Below are positions 26,165-36,129 of a DNA stretch of 64,000 nucleotides, one piece after another. The notes beneath the pieces were generated by a model that was not told where the DNA came from, did not search any database, and was given only the letters and a program-made list of their open reading frames with translations. The stretch's first letter is position 1; each line of letters opens with the position of its first letter. The stretch lies in contig JANLTP010000024.1 in the NCBI GenBank assembly GCA_031363055.1, positions 5,293 to 69,292 on the forward strand, read 5' to 3'. This DNA is from JANLTP01 sp031363055 (lineage in GTDB: Bacteria > Pseudomonadota > Gammaproteobacteria > Burkholderiales > Burkholderiaceae_E). The position numbers and the translations under genes are program-made.

Positions 26165-27877
26165 ATGAACGCCTTGGCCTGGGTCAATCTGATCGTTTTT
26201 CTCGCAGTGCTCTTTGTACTGGCCTGGCCAATGTCGCGCTGGCTGAGCGCGGTGGCACAGAACCGACTGCCGGGCTGGACGGCGCGCACAGAGCGCGGGC
26301 TTTACAAGCTGGCCGGCGTTGATGCGCAAAAGGACATGAATTGGCAACAGTATGCGCTGGCCCTGCTGTTGTTCAATTTCATCGGTGTCATGGCGGTTTA
26401 TATGTTGCAACGATTTCAGGGCGTGCTGCCTTCGAATCCGCAGGCCATGCCGGCGATCACCGCCGACTCGGCATTCAATACCGCCGTCAGCTTTGTCACC
26501 AACACGAACTGGCAGGGCTATGGCGGTGAATCGTCGATGAGCTATCTGACCCAGATGCTGGCACTGACGGTGCAGAATTTTTTATCGGCGGCAACCGGTG
26601 TGGCTGTGGTGTTCGCCATGATCCGAGGCTTTGCGAGCAAACAGGTCGCGACGGTCGGCAATTTTTGGGCCGATCTGGTTTGCATCACACTCTGGATTCT
26701 GTCGCCGTTATCGCTGATCTTTGCAGTGTTCCTCATTAGCCAGGGGGTCATTCAGAACTTCGATGCCTATCGAGACGTCAGCACCTTGCCGAACGCCTCG
26801 ACCCAACAATTGGCCATGGGTCCGGTCGCATCACAAGAGGCGATCAAGATGATCGGCACCAATGGTGGCGGCTTTTTCAACGCCAACTCGGCGCACCCGT
26901 TCGAGAATCCGACGGCCACGTCGAACTTTGCGCAAATGCTGGCCATCTTCCTGATCCCTGCAGCGCTTTGCCTGTCGATGGGACAGATGATCGGCGATGC
27001 ACGTCAGGGTGTGGCGATCCTCGCCGCGATGACCCTGCTGTTCGTGGTCGGCGTTGTCGTCGCGACGGCCGCCGAACAGGCCGGCAATTCGGTGCTGGTG
27101 CAGTACGGCGTCGATCAGGCGAGCAGTGCGATGCAGGCGGGCGGCAACATGGAAGGCAAGGAATCCCGCTTTGGAATCGCCGCGAGCGCGCTGTTCGCGG
27201 TCATCACGACAGCCGCTTCATGCGGCGCTGTCAATGCCATGCATGATTCCATGACACCGCTGTGCGGCTTGGTGCCGCTGGTCATGATGCAACTCGGCGA
27301 GGTGGTGTTTGGCGGCGTCGGTACCGGTCTCTACGGCATGCTCATCTTCGCGATTCTGGCGGTATTCATTGCCGGCCTCATGATCGGTCGAACACCGGAA
27401 TTTCTCGGCAAGCGAATCGAAAGTTTCGAGATGAAAATGGTGTCGATCGCGATCCTGGTAACGCCATTGCTGGTTCTGACCGGCACCGCCGTTGCGGTCA
27501 TGACCGAGGCCGGTCGAGCCGGTATTGCCAATCCCGGGCCGCATGGGTTTTCGGAAATACTCTATGCCTTGAGTTCGGCAGGCAACAACAACGGCAGCGC
27601 CTTCGCCGGATTGTCAGCCAACACGCCGTTTTACAACATCCTGCTTGCGCTGGTGATGTGGCTTGGACGCTTCGGTGTCATCGTACCGGTGCTCGCACTG
27701 GCCGGTAGCCTGGCCGCGAAAAAACGTATTCCGGTGACCAGCGGTACCTTGCCAACGCACGGCCCCTTGTTCGTCACGATTCTGATCGGTGTGGTGTTGC
27801 TGGTCGGCTTGCTCAACTACGTACCGTCGCTGGCGCTCGGTCCGGTCATCGAGCACTTGCTCGCCTGGAAGCGCTGA
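26165..27877 (+). CDS. kdpA: K+-transporting ATPase channel subunit KdpA
   Basis: The 570-residue, ten-helix inner-membrane subunit binds and conducts K+. The selectivity loops are visible: SFVTNTNWQGYGGE, IGTNGGGFFNANSAHPFENP, LMQLGEVVFGGVGTGL-type region and YALSSAGNNNGSAFAGL. Length is normal and I see no break. The start ATG follows GAGGAG of kdpF at proper spacing. It is the first large gene of kdpFABCDE, a high-affinity K+ uptake system used at low external K+. Confidence 0.96.
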   Translation: MNALAWVNLIVFLAVLFVLAWPMSRWLSAVAQNRLPGWTARTERGLYKLAGVDAQKDMNWQQYALALLLFNFIGVMAVYMLQRFQGVLPSNPQAMPAITADSAFNTAVSFVTNTNWQGYGGESSMSYLTQMLALTVQNFLSAATGVAVVFAMIRGFASKQVATVGNFWADLVCITLWILSPLSLIFAVFLISQGVIQNFDAYRDVSTLPNASTQQLAMGPVASQEAIKMIGTNGGGFFNANSAHPFENPTATSNFAQMLAIFLIPAALCLSMGQMIGDARQGVAILAAMTLLFVVGVVVATAAEQAGNSVLVQYGVDQASSAMQAGGNMEGKESRFGIAASALFAVITTAASCGAVNAMHDSMTPLCGLVPLVMMQLGEVVFGGVGTGLYGMLIFAILAVFIAGLMIGRTPEFLGKRIESFEMKMVSIAILVTPLLVLTGTAVAVMTEAGRAGIANPGPHGFSEILYALSSAGNNNGSAFAGLSANTPFYNILLALVMWLGRFGVIVPVLALAGSLAAKKRIPVTSGTLPTHGPLFVTILIGVVLLVGLLNYVPSLALGPVIEHLLAWKR

Positions 27878-27889
27878 GGATATCGATTC

Positions 27890-29983
27890 ATGATGATCGA
27901 ACGCAAGAGTTTTTCACTGATGGATATGCAACTCATCAAGCTGGCGGCGGGGCAGGCGCTGGCCAAGCTGAATCCGAATGTGCAATGGCGCAATCCAGTC
28001 ATGTTCGTCGTTTATGTGGCGAGTCTCCTGACGACCGGACTAGGGTTCTGGAGTCTGTTCGAACCGTTGATCGCCGGCTCCGAAGGCTCGGCCTTTGTGT
28101 TTGCGGTGGCTTTCTGGCTCTGGTTTACCGTGTTGTTTGCCAACTTTGCAGAGGCCGTGGCCGAGGGCCGCTCGAATGCGCAGGCCGCGTCCTTGCGCGG
28201 CATGAAAAGCAACACGCTGGCCAAGCGCCTGCACGAGCCGAAGTACGGCTCTAACTGGTACCCGATGGCCTCCAGTGAATTGCGCAAGGGCCATTGGGTG
28301 CAAGTGGATGCCGGTGAGCTGATACCCCTGGATGGCGAAGTGCTGGCGGGTATGGCGTCGGTCGACGAAAGCGCCATTGCCGGAGAGTCGGCGCCGGTCA
28401 TTCGCGAGGCTGGCGGTGACTTCTCCGCCGTCACCGGCGGTACCCGCGTGTTGTCGGATTGGCTGGTTGTGAGAATCTCGAGCAATCCTGGCGAGTCGTT
28501 TCTCGATCGAATGATTGCGATGGTCGAAGGCTCGAAGCGCCAGAAGACACCGAATGAAGTGGCCTTGACGATTCTATTGGTGGCACTGACGCTCGTGTTT
28601 CTCATCGTCACCGTCACGCTGCTGCCGTTCTCCTGGTTCAGCGTGGCGTCGTCGGGCAGTGGCACGGTGGTGTCGGTGACGGCCTTGGTAGCTTTGCTGG
28701 TGTGCCTGATCCCGACGACCATCGGCGGATTGCTGTCAGCCATTGGGGTTGCGGGCATGAGTCGCATGATGCAGTCGAACGTGATCGCCACCTCTGGTCG
28801 CGCAGTTGAGGCGGCCGGCGATATTGATGTGCTGATGCTGGATAAAACCGGCACCATCACCTTGGGCAATCGCCAGGCCAGTGCGTTTATCCCGGCGCCC
28901 GGCATCAGCGAGGAACAATTGGCGGACGCCGCGCAGTTATCGTCCTTGGCTGATGAAACGCCCGAGGGGCGCAGTATCGTTGCGCTGGCGAAGACCCGAT
29001 TTGCGCTGCGCGAACGCGAACTCGCGCCGTTGCAGCCGCGGTTTATTGCGTTCACCGCGCAGACCCGGATGAGTGGTGTCGATCTCGGTGCCGATGCGAC
29101 CGCGCGCAATATTCGCAAAGGTGCAGGCGATGCGATACGTCGCTGGGTCGATGATCGCGGCGGGCGCTTCCCCAAAGAAGTTAGTTTGATCATCGACGAG
29201 GTGGCGCGCCGTGGCAGCACACCGCTGGTGGTCGCCGAAAACTCCAGGGTGCTTGGTGTCGTCGAGCTCAAGGACATCGTCAAGGGCGGTATCAAGGAAC
29301 GGTTTGCGCAGTTGCGCCGAATGGGCATCAAGACCGTCATGATCACGGGCGACAATCCGCTGACCGCAGCGACCATCGCCGCCGAAGCCGGTGTCGATGA
29401 TTTCCTTGCCGAAGCGACACCCGAGGCCAAACTGAAACTGATACGTGACTACCAAGCTGAGGGCCGGCTGGTGGCCATGACCGGCGACGGTACCAATGAC
29501 GCGCCGGCGCTGGCGCAATCCGATGTCGCCGTCGCCATGAACACCGGCACCCAGGCCGCCAAGGAAGCCGCCAATATGGTCGATCTGGACTCCAATCCGA
29601 CCAAGCTGCTCGAAATCGTCGAGACCGGCAAACATTTGCTGATGACGCGCGGCGCCTTGACCACATTTTCGGTGGCCAACGATGTGGCGAAATACTTTGC
29701 CATCATCCCGGCGATGTTTGTCGGCGTCTACCGGCCACTGGCCGCGTTGAACGTCATGTCGCTGCACAGCCCCGGTTCGGCAATTCTGTCGGCGGTCATC
29801 TTCAACGCCCTGATCATCATTGCGCTGGTGCCGCTGGCACTCAAGGGCGTCAGTTATCGCCCGATCGGAGCAGCCGCGTTGCTGCGCAGAAATCTGCTGA
29901 TTGACGGCGCCGGCGGCCTGATCGTGCCGTTTGTCGGCATCAAGGCCATCGACTTGCTTTTGAGTAGTCTGAACTTCGTTTGA
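27890..29983 (+). CDS. kdpB: K+-transporting P-type ATPase subunit KdpB
   Basis: The 697-residue P-type ATPase drives KdpA. It has the actuator motif AIAGESAPVIRE, the phosphorylated Asp in MLDKTGTITLGN, the nucleotide-binding KGAGDAIRRW and the hinge MTGDGTNDAPALAQSDVAVAMN. All helices appear intact. Tandem ATG codons begin the frame (MMIERKSFSL). Phosphorylation by a serine kinase is known in the E. coli protein; the corresponding TGES Ser is IAGES here. Confidence 0.97.
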   Translation: MMIERKSFSLMDMQLIKLAAGQALAKLNPNVQWRNPVMFVVYVASLLTTGLGFWSLFEPLIAGSEGSAFVFAVAFWLWFTVLFANFAEAVAEGRSNAQAASLRGMKSNTLAKRLHEPKYGSNWYPMASSELRKGHWVQVDAGELIPLDGEVLAGMASVDESAIAGESAPVIREAGGDFSAVTGGTRVLSDWLVVRISSNPGESFLDRMIAMVEGSKRQKTPNEVALTILLVALTLVFLIVTVTLLPFSWFSVASSGSGTVVSVTALVALLVCLIPTTIGGLLSAIGVAGMSRMMQSNVIATSGRAVEAAGDIDVLMLDKTGTITLGNRQASAFIPAPGISEEQLADAAQLSSLADETPEGRSIVALAKTRFALRERELAPLQPRFIAFTAQTRMSGVDLGADATARNIRKGAGDAIRRWVDDRGGRFPKEVSLIIDEVARRGSTPLVVAENSRVLGVVELKDIVKGGIKERFAQLRRMGIKTVMITGDNPLTAATIAAEAGVDDFLAEATPEAKLKLIRDYQAEGRLVAMTGDGTNDAPALAQSDVAVAMNTGTQAAKEAANMVDLDSNPTKLLEIVETGKHLLMTRGALTTFSVANDVAKYFAIIPAMFVGVYRPLAALNVMSLHSPGSAILSAVIFNALIIIALVPLALKGVSYRPIGAAALLRRNLLIDGAGGLIVPFVGIKAIDLLLSSLNFV

Positions 29984-29998
29984 TTGAAGGATTTACAC

Positions 29999-30577
29999 AT
30001 GATCACGCTCTTGCGCCCAGCCCTGGTACTGTTCACGGCGCTCAGTCTCATCACCGGTCTGCTGTACCCACTGCTGGTCACGGCCGTCGGTCAGACTCTC
30101 TTCAACGCCAAGGCCAATGGTTCGCTGATCGAGCACAACGGCAAAGTAGTCGGGTCGTTGCTGATCGGACAGGCCTTCAGTGAACCGGGCTATTTTTGGG
30201 GCCGCCCGTCGGCCACCAGTCCGAACGCTTATAACGCCGCTGCTTCGTCGGGTTCCAACCAGGGCCCGTTGAATCCAGCGCTGGCCGAAGCGGCGCAAGC
30301 ACGTATCGCAGCGCTGCGGGCAGCCGACCCGGGTAATCAGTTACCTATTGCGGTCGACCTCGTGACCGCGTCGGCCAGCGGGCTGGATCCGCACATCAGT
30401 GTTGCTGCGGCGCTCTACCAGATTAACCGCATTGCCCGGCAGCGCAATTGGCCGATCGAGCGGGTTCAACGTATCGTCGACAGCAATATCGAAGGCCGCG
30501 AACTGCTCATTCTGGGCGAACCGCGCGCCCATGTGCTCAAACTGAATCTGGCTCTGGACGATGCCGGCCGGCGGTGA
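29999..30577 (+). CDS. kdpC: K+-transporting ATPase subunit KdpC
   Basis: The 192-residue subunit has one N-terminal helix (LVLFTALSLITGLLYPLLV) and a periplasmic domain with SLLIGQAFSEPGYFWGRPSATSP and ASASGLDPHIS, diagnostic for KdpC. It holds the complex together. ATG 29999 has GAAGGA 7 nt upstream and is 15 nt after the kdpB stop. Confidence 0.96.
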   Translation: MITLLRPALVLFTALSLITGLLYPLLVTAVGQTLFNAKANGSLIEHNGKVVGSLLIGQAFSEPGYFWGRPSATSPNAYNAAASSGSNQGPLNPALAEAAQARIAALRAADPGNQLPIAVDLVTASASGLDPHISVAAALYQINRIARQRNWPIERVQRIVDSNIEGRELLILGEPRAHVLKLNLALDDAGRR

Positions 30578-30658
30578 ACGCGCCGGACATGCGAGGGGTT
30601 GCTGCAGCCGTTCAGTGCGAAAATACTGTATGACCGGACTTTCGACGATCTGCGCGTG

Positions 30659-33245
30659 ATGACTTCAACCCGTCCCGACCCGGATGCCTTGATCGCGCAA
30701 TTGCGCGAACAGGACGGCAAGGCGGTACGCGGCAGATTGCGAATCTACTTTGGATCCTCGCCCGGTGTCGGCAAGACCTACGCCATGTTGCAGGCGGCGC
30801 AAAAGCTCAAAAGCGAGGGCGTCGACGTATTGGCCGGTGTCGTCGTCACGCACGGTCGCCGCGAGACCTTGGCGCTGCTCGAGGGAATCGATCAGTTGCC
30901 GCTGCGCAGCATCGATTATCGCGACAAAAAGCTGCTTGAATTTGATCTGGATGCAGCATTGGATAGACGCCCGAAGCTGATTCTGATCGACGAGCTCGCG
31001 CATTCCAATGTGGCCGGGTCACGCCATCCGAAGCGCTGGCAGGACGTCGACGAGTTACTGGGCAAGGGCATCAACGTTTACTCGACCTTGAACGTCCAGC
31101 ATCTGGACAGCTTGAATGACGTGGTCGGGGGCATCACCGGGGTGCGAGTGCAGGAAACGCTGCCTGATACCTTTTTCGATGCGGCTACCGAAATCGTCAT
31201 GGTCGACACGCCAGCAGACGAATTGCTCGCACGATTAAAAGCCGGCAAGGTCTACGTCGGACCGCAGGCCGAACGCGCCGCCCATAACTTCTTTCGCAAG
31301 GGCAATCTGATGGCCCTGCGCGAGCTGGCGCTACGCCGGACCGCCGATCGTGTTGAGGGCGATATACTGGCTTGGCGAAGTGTCGAGAACATTGCATCGG
31401 TCTGGAAAAACGAAGCGGCGATTCTGTGCGCCATCGGCCCGACCCCGGCCGCCGAGAGTGTCGTTCGCAGCGCCGCGCAACTGGCGCAACAACTGAACGT
31501 AAGCTGGCATGCGGTCTATGTCGAAACGCCCATGTTGTTGAGATTGCCGGACGCCCAACGTGAACGAATCTTGCGCGTCGTTCGACTGGCGCGGGATCTG
31601 GGCGCCAGCACTGGCGTCCTGCCAGGACAGGAACCCGCCAGGGTGCTGATTGACTATGCGCGCGCCTACAATCTTTCCAAGCTGGTGTTCGGACGAAGCT
31701 CGCTGCAGGGCGGCGGGTGGCGACGCCTCTGGCGGCAGATTCGGGCGCTGCGCTCCTTGCAGTTTCGGCTGACGGAGGGCGCACCCGAACTCGATCTGAT
31801 TGCGGTTGCAGCCATGCCGGTTGCAGCCCCACTGCGCGAATCGGTCGCTGCGGTTGCTGTCGATCGCGAACCGGGCCAGCGTTCGTCCTGGCGTCGCTAT
31901 GGCGCTGCTGCCGGCGTCTGTGCCCTGATCGCCGCGCTCAGTTGGCCGATGCAATGGCATTTTGACCAGGCCAATATTGTCATGCTGTTTTTGCTGGCGG
32001 TTGTGGGCGTAGCGGTGAAGCTCGGACGCGGTCCGGCGGTGTTCGCGAGTTTCCTGAGTGTTGCATTGTTTGACTTCTTTTTTGTCGAACCGAAACTGAG
32101 TTTTGCAGTGTCCGACGTACAGTATCTATTGACTTTCGGTGTCATGTTGGCGGTCGGACTCATCAGCGGTCAGTTGACGGCCGGCCTGCGTTACCAGGCG
32201 CAAGTGGCGGCCGAACGTCAGTCGCGCTCACGGGCCTTGTTCGAGCTGACCAGCCAGCTCGCCAGCGGGTTGGAAGGCGAGCATATCGTATCGATTGCCG
32301 AAGATGTGCTGGCCCGTGAAGTGGCCGGCGCGGCCTTTCTGTTTACGGTTGATCTGCACAATCAATTGCGTCCTTCGCCGCGACAAGTCGGTGTAGCGGG
32401 GGCCGATCTACCTGATCTTGGAACGGCGCGATGGGCACTGGAGCAGCGTACGGTGGCGGGTCTTGCGACCGACACGCTGCCTGGTAGTGCTTGGTTCTAC
32501 TTGCCGCTGGCATCGCCATTGCGCGTTCGTGGCGTTCTGGCGCTTCGGCCGCAATCGAGTCGCAGTGTCCTGCTGCCCGAGTTGCGCGCACGCCGCTGGC
32601 GGTCCTGTTTGGACTGGCACAAACGCTTGCGGCCGACCGCACACTACCAGAGTCTGCCAAGGAACTGAGCACGACCCTGTTGCAGCAGTCACAGCGGATC
32701 AGCGCCATGGTCAATAACCTCATGGATATGGCGCGTTTGCAAAGCGGCGCGATCGAGCTCAATTTGCAGTGGCAGCCGATCGAGGAAGTGGTCGGCACTT
32801 CGCTGCAGGCGACGCACCAGCCACTGATCGTACACGCGGTTCAGTTGCAGATTCCCAGCGGCTTGCCGCTGCTCAACATCGATGCGGCATTGATCGAGCG
32901 GGTGCTTTGCAACTTGCTGGAAAATGCCGCCAAGTACACCCTACCGGGCAGTCATATCCTGATCGCGGCCGTGCTGCATGCCGATAAGTTGAGGCTCAGT
33001 GTTTCGGATGACGGTCCCGGTTTGCCTGAAGGGCGCAGCGAGCAATTATTCGCCAAATTTTCGCGTGGCGAACGCGAGTCGTCGACCCCTGGCGTCGGAC
33101 TAGGGCTGGCGATTTGTCGCGCCATCGTCGAGGCGCATGACGCCGTATTTGGGCCGAACGAGGCGCTGAAGGCGGAGCTTCATTTGTCATTGAACTGCCA
33201 CTGGGAAATCCGCCGGCGCTACCCGAGGATGAACAGCATGAGTGA
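30659..33245 (+). pseudogene. kdpD: kdpD sensor kinase gene, broken: H-box region deleted, two frame changes
   Basis: The N-terminal KdpD domain (Walker A GSSPGVGKT at 33-40; Walker B-like ILIDELAHSN), the Usp-like region and four DUF4118 helices read in one frame to about 32582. There the frame jumps directly from VLALRPQSSRSVLLPEL to RTPLAVLFGLAQTL in the next frame. Between these a complete KdpD has about 45-50 residues, including the SHDLRTPL box with the phosphorylated His; that block is missing. The ATPase end (VLCNLLENAAKY; DDGPGLP; GVGLGLAICRAIVEAH) then shifts again near 33140 to give RIWAERGAEGGASFVIELPLG and a stop overlapping the kdpE ATG. ATG 30659 is chosen; the frame also opens from 30599. 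As written, no autokinase can be made. Confidence 0.88.
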
Positions 33246-33939
33246 GCCGCAGCCGGTGGTGCTGGTCATCGAAGATGAGCCAGGTATTCGCCGCTTCGTT
33301 CGGATGGCACTTGAAGCCGAGGGTTGGCTGGTACATGAGGCCGACAAGCTGCGCCAGGGACTGATCGATATTGGTACCCGAACGCCAGACCTGGTTATTC
33401 TGGATCTGGGCTTACCCGATGGCGACGGCGTTGACCTGTTGAAGGACTTGCGTTCCTGGTCGAGTGTGCCGGTCATCGTCATGTCGGCGCGCAGCGCCGA
33501 GTCCGACAAGATTGCGGCTCTGGATGCCGGTGCCGACGACTATCTGAGCAAACCGTTTGGCGTCGGTGAGTTGCAGGCCCGGGTGCGCGTCGCGCTGCGT
33601 CGCATCCAGTCGCTGAACGATCGCGACGGACGGCTGCAGACTGTGGTTCAGATTGGCGAGGTTCAAGTTGATCGGGTCGCTCGACGAGTCACGCGGGCCG
33701 GCGCCGCTGTCCACTTGACGCCGATCGAATATCGCCTGCTGACCTATTTGATCAGCCATGCCGGCAAGGTCCTCACCCATCGGCAACTCCTGAAGGCGGT
33801 GTGGGGGCCGGCCCATGTCGAGCAGAACCACTATGTTCGCGTTTATATGGCCAATCTCAGACAAAAACTGGAGCAGGTTCCCGCAACGCCGCGCCATTTC
33901 CAGACCGAGACTGCGGTTGGCTATCGGCTGGTCATCTGA
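33238..33939 (+). CDS. kdpE: Response regulator KdpE
   Basis: The 233-residue OmpR-type regulator has a receiver domain (acidic pocket IEDE at 11-14, phospho-acceptor Asp56 in VILDLGLPDGDG, Lys in YLSKPFG) and a winged-helix DNA-binding domain (HLTPIEYRLLTYL; RQLLKAVWGP; YVRVYMANLRQKLE). It normally activates kdpFABC after phosphorylation by KdpD. It is intact although kdpD is broken, and its ATG overlaps the ancestral kdpD stop (ATGAGTGA). Its last 8 nt overlap the convergent ABC-F gene. Confidence 0.95.
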   Translation: MSEPQPVVLVIEDEPGIRRFVRMALEAEGWLVHEADKLRQGLIDIGTRTPDLVILDLGLPDGDGVDLLKDLRSWSSVPVIVMSARSAESDKIAALDAGADDYLSKPFGVGELQARVRVALRRIQSLNDRDGRLQTVVQIGEVQVDRVARRVTRAGAAVHLTPIEYRLLTYLISHAGKVLTHRQLLKAVWGPAHVEQNHYVRVYMANLRQKLEQVPATPRHFQTETAVGYRLVI

Positions 33940-35887
33940 CCGATTCGATCTCTTCGGTCAGTTGCAGCCAACGCTCTTCGTGCACGCCCAGTTCATGTTC
34001 GATGGCCTTCAGACGTTTGCCGGTGCGAGCGATTTCCACGGCCACGCTACTTTTGCCCAGTACAAGCTGCAGGTTATCCCGCTCGTCTGCGAGCTGGGCG
34101 ATGTCGCGCTCGACTTTCTCGAGTTCCTTGCGCATTGATTTGGTGGCGACGGCAGACTGCGAAGGTTTTACGGCGACCATTGACGCCGCGCTGACCTTCA
34201 CCGACGAATCGTCGCCTGGTTTGCCGTCCCTCTTCGCTTCATCGCGCTGCCGCTTGGCATACTCAAGCAAGTACTTTTGATAGTCATCGAGGTCGCCATC
34301 GAACGGTGTGATGCCACCTTGCGAGACCATCCAGAATTCATCACAGACCGCACGTAACAAGGCGCGGTCATGGCTGACCAGCATGACCGTGCCTTCAAAT
34401 TCATTGAGCGCCATCGACAACGCTTCGCGGGTCGCCAGATCGAGGTGGTTGGTCGGCTCATCGTGCAACAACAGGTTGGGGCGTTGCCAGACGATCATGC
34501 AGAGCACCAGGCGCGCTTTTTCGCCGCCACTCATGCTGCCGACGGCTTGTTTGACCATGTCACCGCCAAAGTTGAACATGCCCAGAAAGCTGCGCAGATC
34601 CTGTTCACGCGTCGGCTGGTTGCCCAAGGTGCCGGCCGCCGCCAGATCCTTGACCAACGCGATCATATGTTCAATCGCCGTGTCCTCGGGGCGCAGCACA
34701 TCGAGCTCCTGCTGCGCAAAATAACCGATGTTCAAGCCCTTGCCTTCGGTCATTTCACCGCTGATCGGTGCCAGCGTGCGCGCGATGGTTTTGACGACGG
34801 TTGATTTACCTTGCCCGTTCGCACCCAGAATGCCGATGCGCTGCCCAGCCAGCACCGACTTGCTGACCTGGCGCACGATGACCGATGGTGCGGTACCACT
34901 CGGCGCGTCGTCCGGCGCCGGATATCCGAATGAGGTGTTGTACATCGCCAGCATCGGGTTCGGTAGATTGGCCGGTTCCTTGAATTCGAACGTAAAGTCG
35001 GCCTCGGCCAGCAAGGGTGCGATTTTCTCCATGCGATCGAGCGCCTTGATCCGGCTCTGCGCCTGTTTGGCCTTACTGGCTTTGGCCTTGAAGCGATCGA
35101 TAAACTTTTTAAGATGCGCGATCTTGTCCTGCTGTTTCGAGAAGGCGCTCTGCTGCAGCGACATCTGCTCGGAGCGCAGGTCTTCAAACTTGCTGTAGTT
35201 GCCGCCGTAGCGGGTCAGCTTGGCGCTTTCAATATGAACCGTGACCTCGGTGACGGCATCGAGAAACTCGCGGTCATGGCTGATGACCAACATGGTGCCC
35301 TGATAGCGCTTGAGCCAGGCCTCGAGCCAAACCAGCGCGTCCAGGTCCAGGTGGTTGGTCGGTTCGTCGAGCAGCAGCAGATCGGACGGACAGATCAGGG
35401 CGCGCGCCAATTGCAGGCGCATTCGCCAGCCGCCCGAGAAACTATTGACCGGGTTCTCGAGCTCGCTGACCTTAAAGCCCAGCCCCAGGATGAGCGCTTG
35501 CGCGCGCGCCACCGCGTCGTGTTCACCGGCATCGTACAGTTCCATATAGGCGTGGCCGATGCGCTCGCCGTCGCCGCTGGCTTCGGCCGCGCGGACTTCG
35601 GCCTGAGCGGCGTGTAGCACCACGTCGCCTTCAACCACAAAGCTGGTGGCACTTTGCTCGACCTCGGGCATGTCCTGTGAGACTTGCGCCATGCGCCATT
35701 GCGTCGGAATGGCATATTGGCCGCTGTCTTCATGCAGCGTGCCGTTCAGGAGTGCGAACAGGGATGATTTGCCGGCGCCATTGCGGCCCACCAAACCTAC
35801 TTTTTCGCCGGGGTTGACAACAACGGATGCGCTATCGAGCAGTACTTTGGCACCGCGACGCAGCACCACATTCTTGAGGGTAATCAT
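33932..35887 (-). CDS. ABC-F family ATPase (YheS/Uup-like ribosome-associated protein)
   Basis: The 651-residue soluble protein has two ABC domains: Walker A GRNGAGKSS and GANGQGKST, signatures FSGGWRMRL and MSGGEKARL, and the two LLLDEPTNHLD / LLHDEPTNHLD Walker B motifs. The interdomain linker is helical and Lys-rich (IAHLKKFIDRFKAKASKAKQ), as in ABC-F proteins that act at the ribosomal E site. A C-terminal coiled coil (KELEKVERDIAQLADERDN) points to YheS or Uup rather than EttA. No transmembrane partner is present. Confidence 0.94.
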   Translation of the reverse strand: MITLKNVVLRRGAKVLLDSASVVVNPGEKVGLVGRNGAGKSSLFALLNGTLHEDSGQYAIPTQWRMAQVSQDMPEVEQSATSFVVEGDVVLHAAQAEVRAAEASGDGERIGHAYMELYDAGEHDAVARAQALILGLGFKVSELENPVNSFSGGWRMRLQLARALICPSDLLLLDEPTNHLDLDALVWLEAWLKRYQGTMLVISHDREFLDAVTEVTVHIESAKLTRYGGNYSKFEDLRSEQMSLQQSAFSKQQDKIAHLKKFIDRFKAKASKAKQAQSRIKALDRMEKIAPLLAEADFTFEFKEPANLPNPMLAMYNTSFGYPAPDDAPSGTAPSVIVRQVSKSVLAGQRIGILGANGQGKSTVVKTIARTLAPISGEMTEGKGLNIGYFAQQELDVLRPEDTAIEHMIALVKDLAAAGTLGNQPTREQDLRSFLGMFNFGGDMVKQAVGSMSGGEKARLVLCMIVWQRPNLLLHDEPTNHLDLATREALSMALNEFEGTVMLVSHDRALLRAVCDEFWMVSQGGITPFDGDLDDYQKYLLEYAKRQRDEAKRDGKPGDDSSVKVSAASMVAVKPSQSAVATKSMRKELEKVERDIAQLADERDNLQLVLGKSSVAVEIARTGKRLKAIEHELGVHEERWLQLTEEIESVR

Positions 35888-36080
35888 TTAAACAGACATA
35901 CAGAAGGACGCGTATTTTACTCGAGTGAGCCGATTCGTGCTTGCGGTGCCTTTCTTACAGTGTGACGGCGTGTTGGCGCATTCGGGTTTTGCCTGTTGAA
36001 GCGCAGAGCGACGGGTGCTCGCCGTGGACAAGGAAGCGCCTGCTTAAATAACGGCACGAATGAAACATTCAACTATTTTC

Positions 36081-36097
36081 GGCGGATTCGCTCCGCC
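36081..36097. other. Small GC hairpin ahead of the MATE remnant
   Basis: GGCGGA-TTCGC-TCCGCC is a perfect 6-5-6 inverted repeat about 32 nt before the MATE start. No T-run follows, so I do not call it a terminator. The 242-nt gap from 35888 holds no other feature that I can support. Confidence 0.4.
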
Positions 36098-36129
36098 GCC
36101 GATCGCTCCTTGAAGACTGGTGACACCCG

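Noticed and set aside
28012..29430. A 472-codon minus-strand frame opposite kdpB
   Set aside because: It is a shadow of kdpB, Ser/Thr-rich and without family marks.
32491..33939. An apparent natural KdpD-KdpE fusion in one frame
   Set aside because: KdpD sequence changes frame near 33140 and ends at a stop overlapping the kdpE ATG, so the shared frame is a result of frameshifts, not a fusion.
36081..36097. Rho-independent terminator before the MATE remnant
   Set aside because: The stem is only 6 bp and no T-run follows on either strand.
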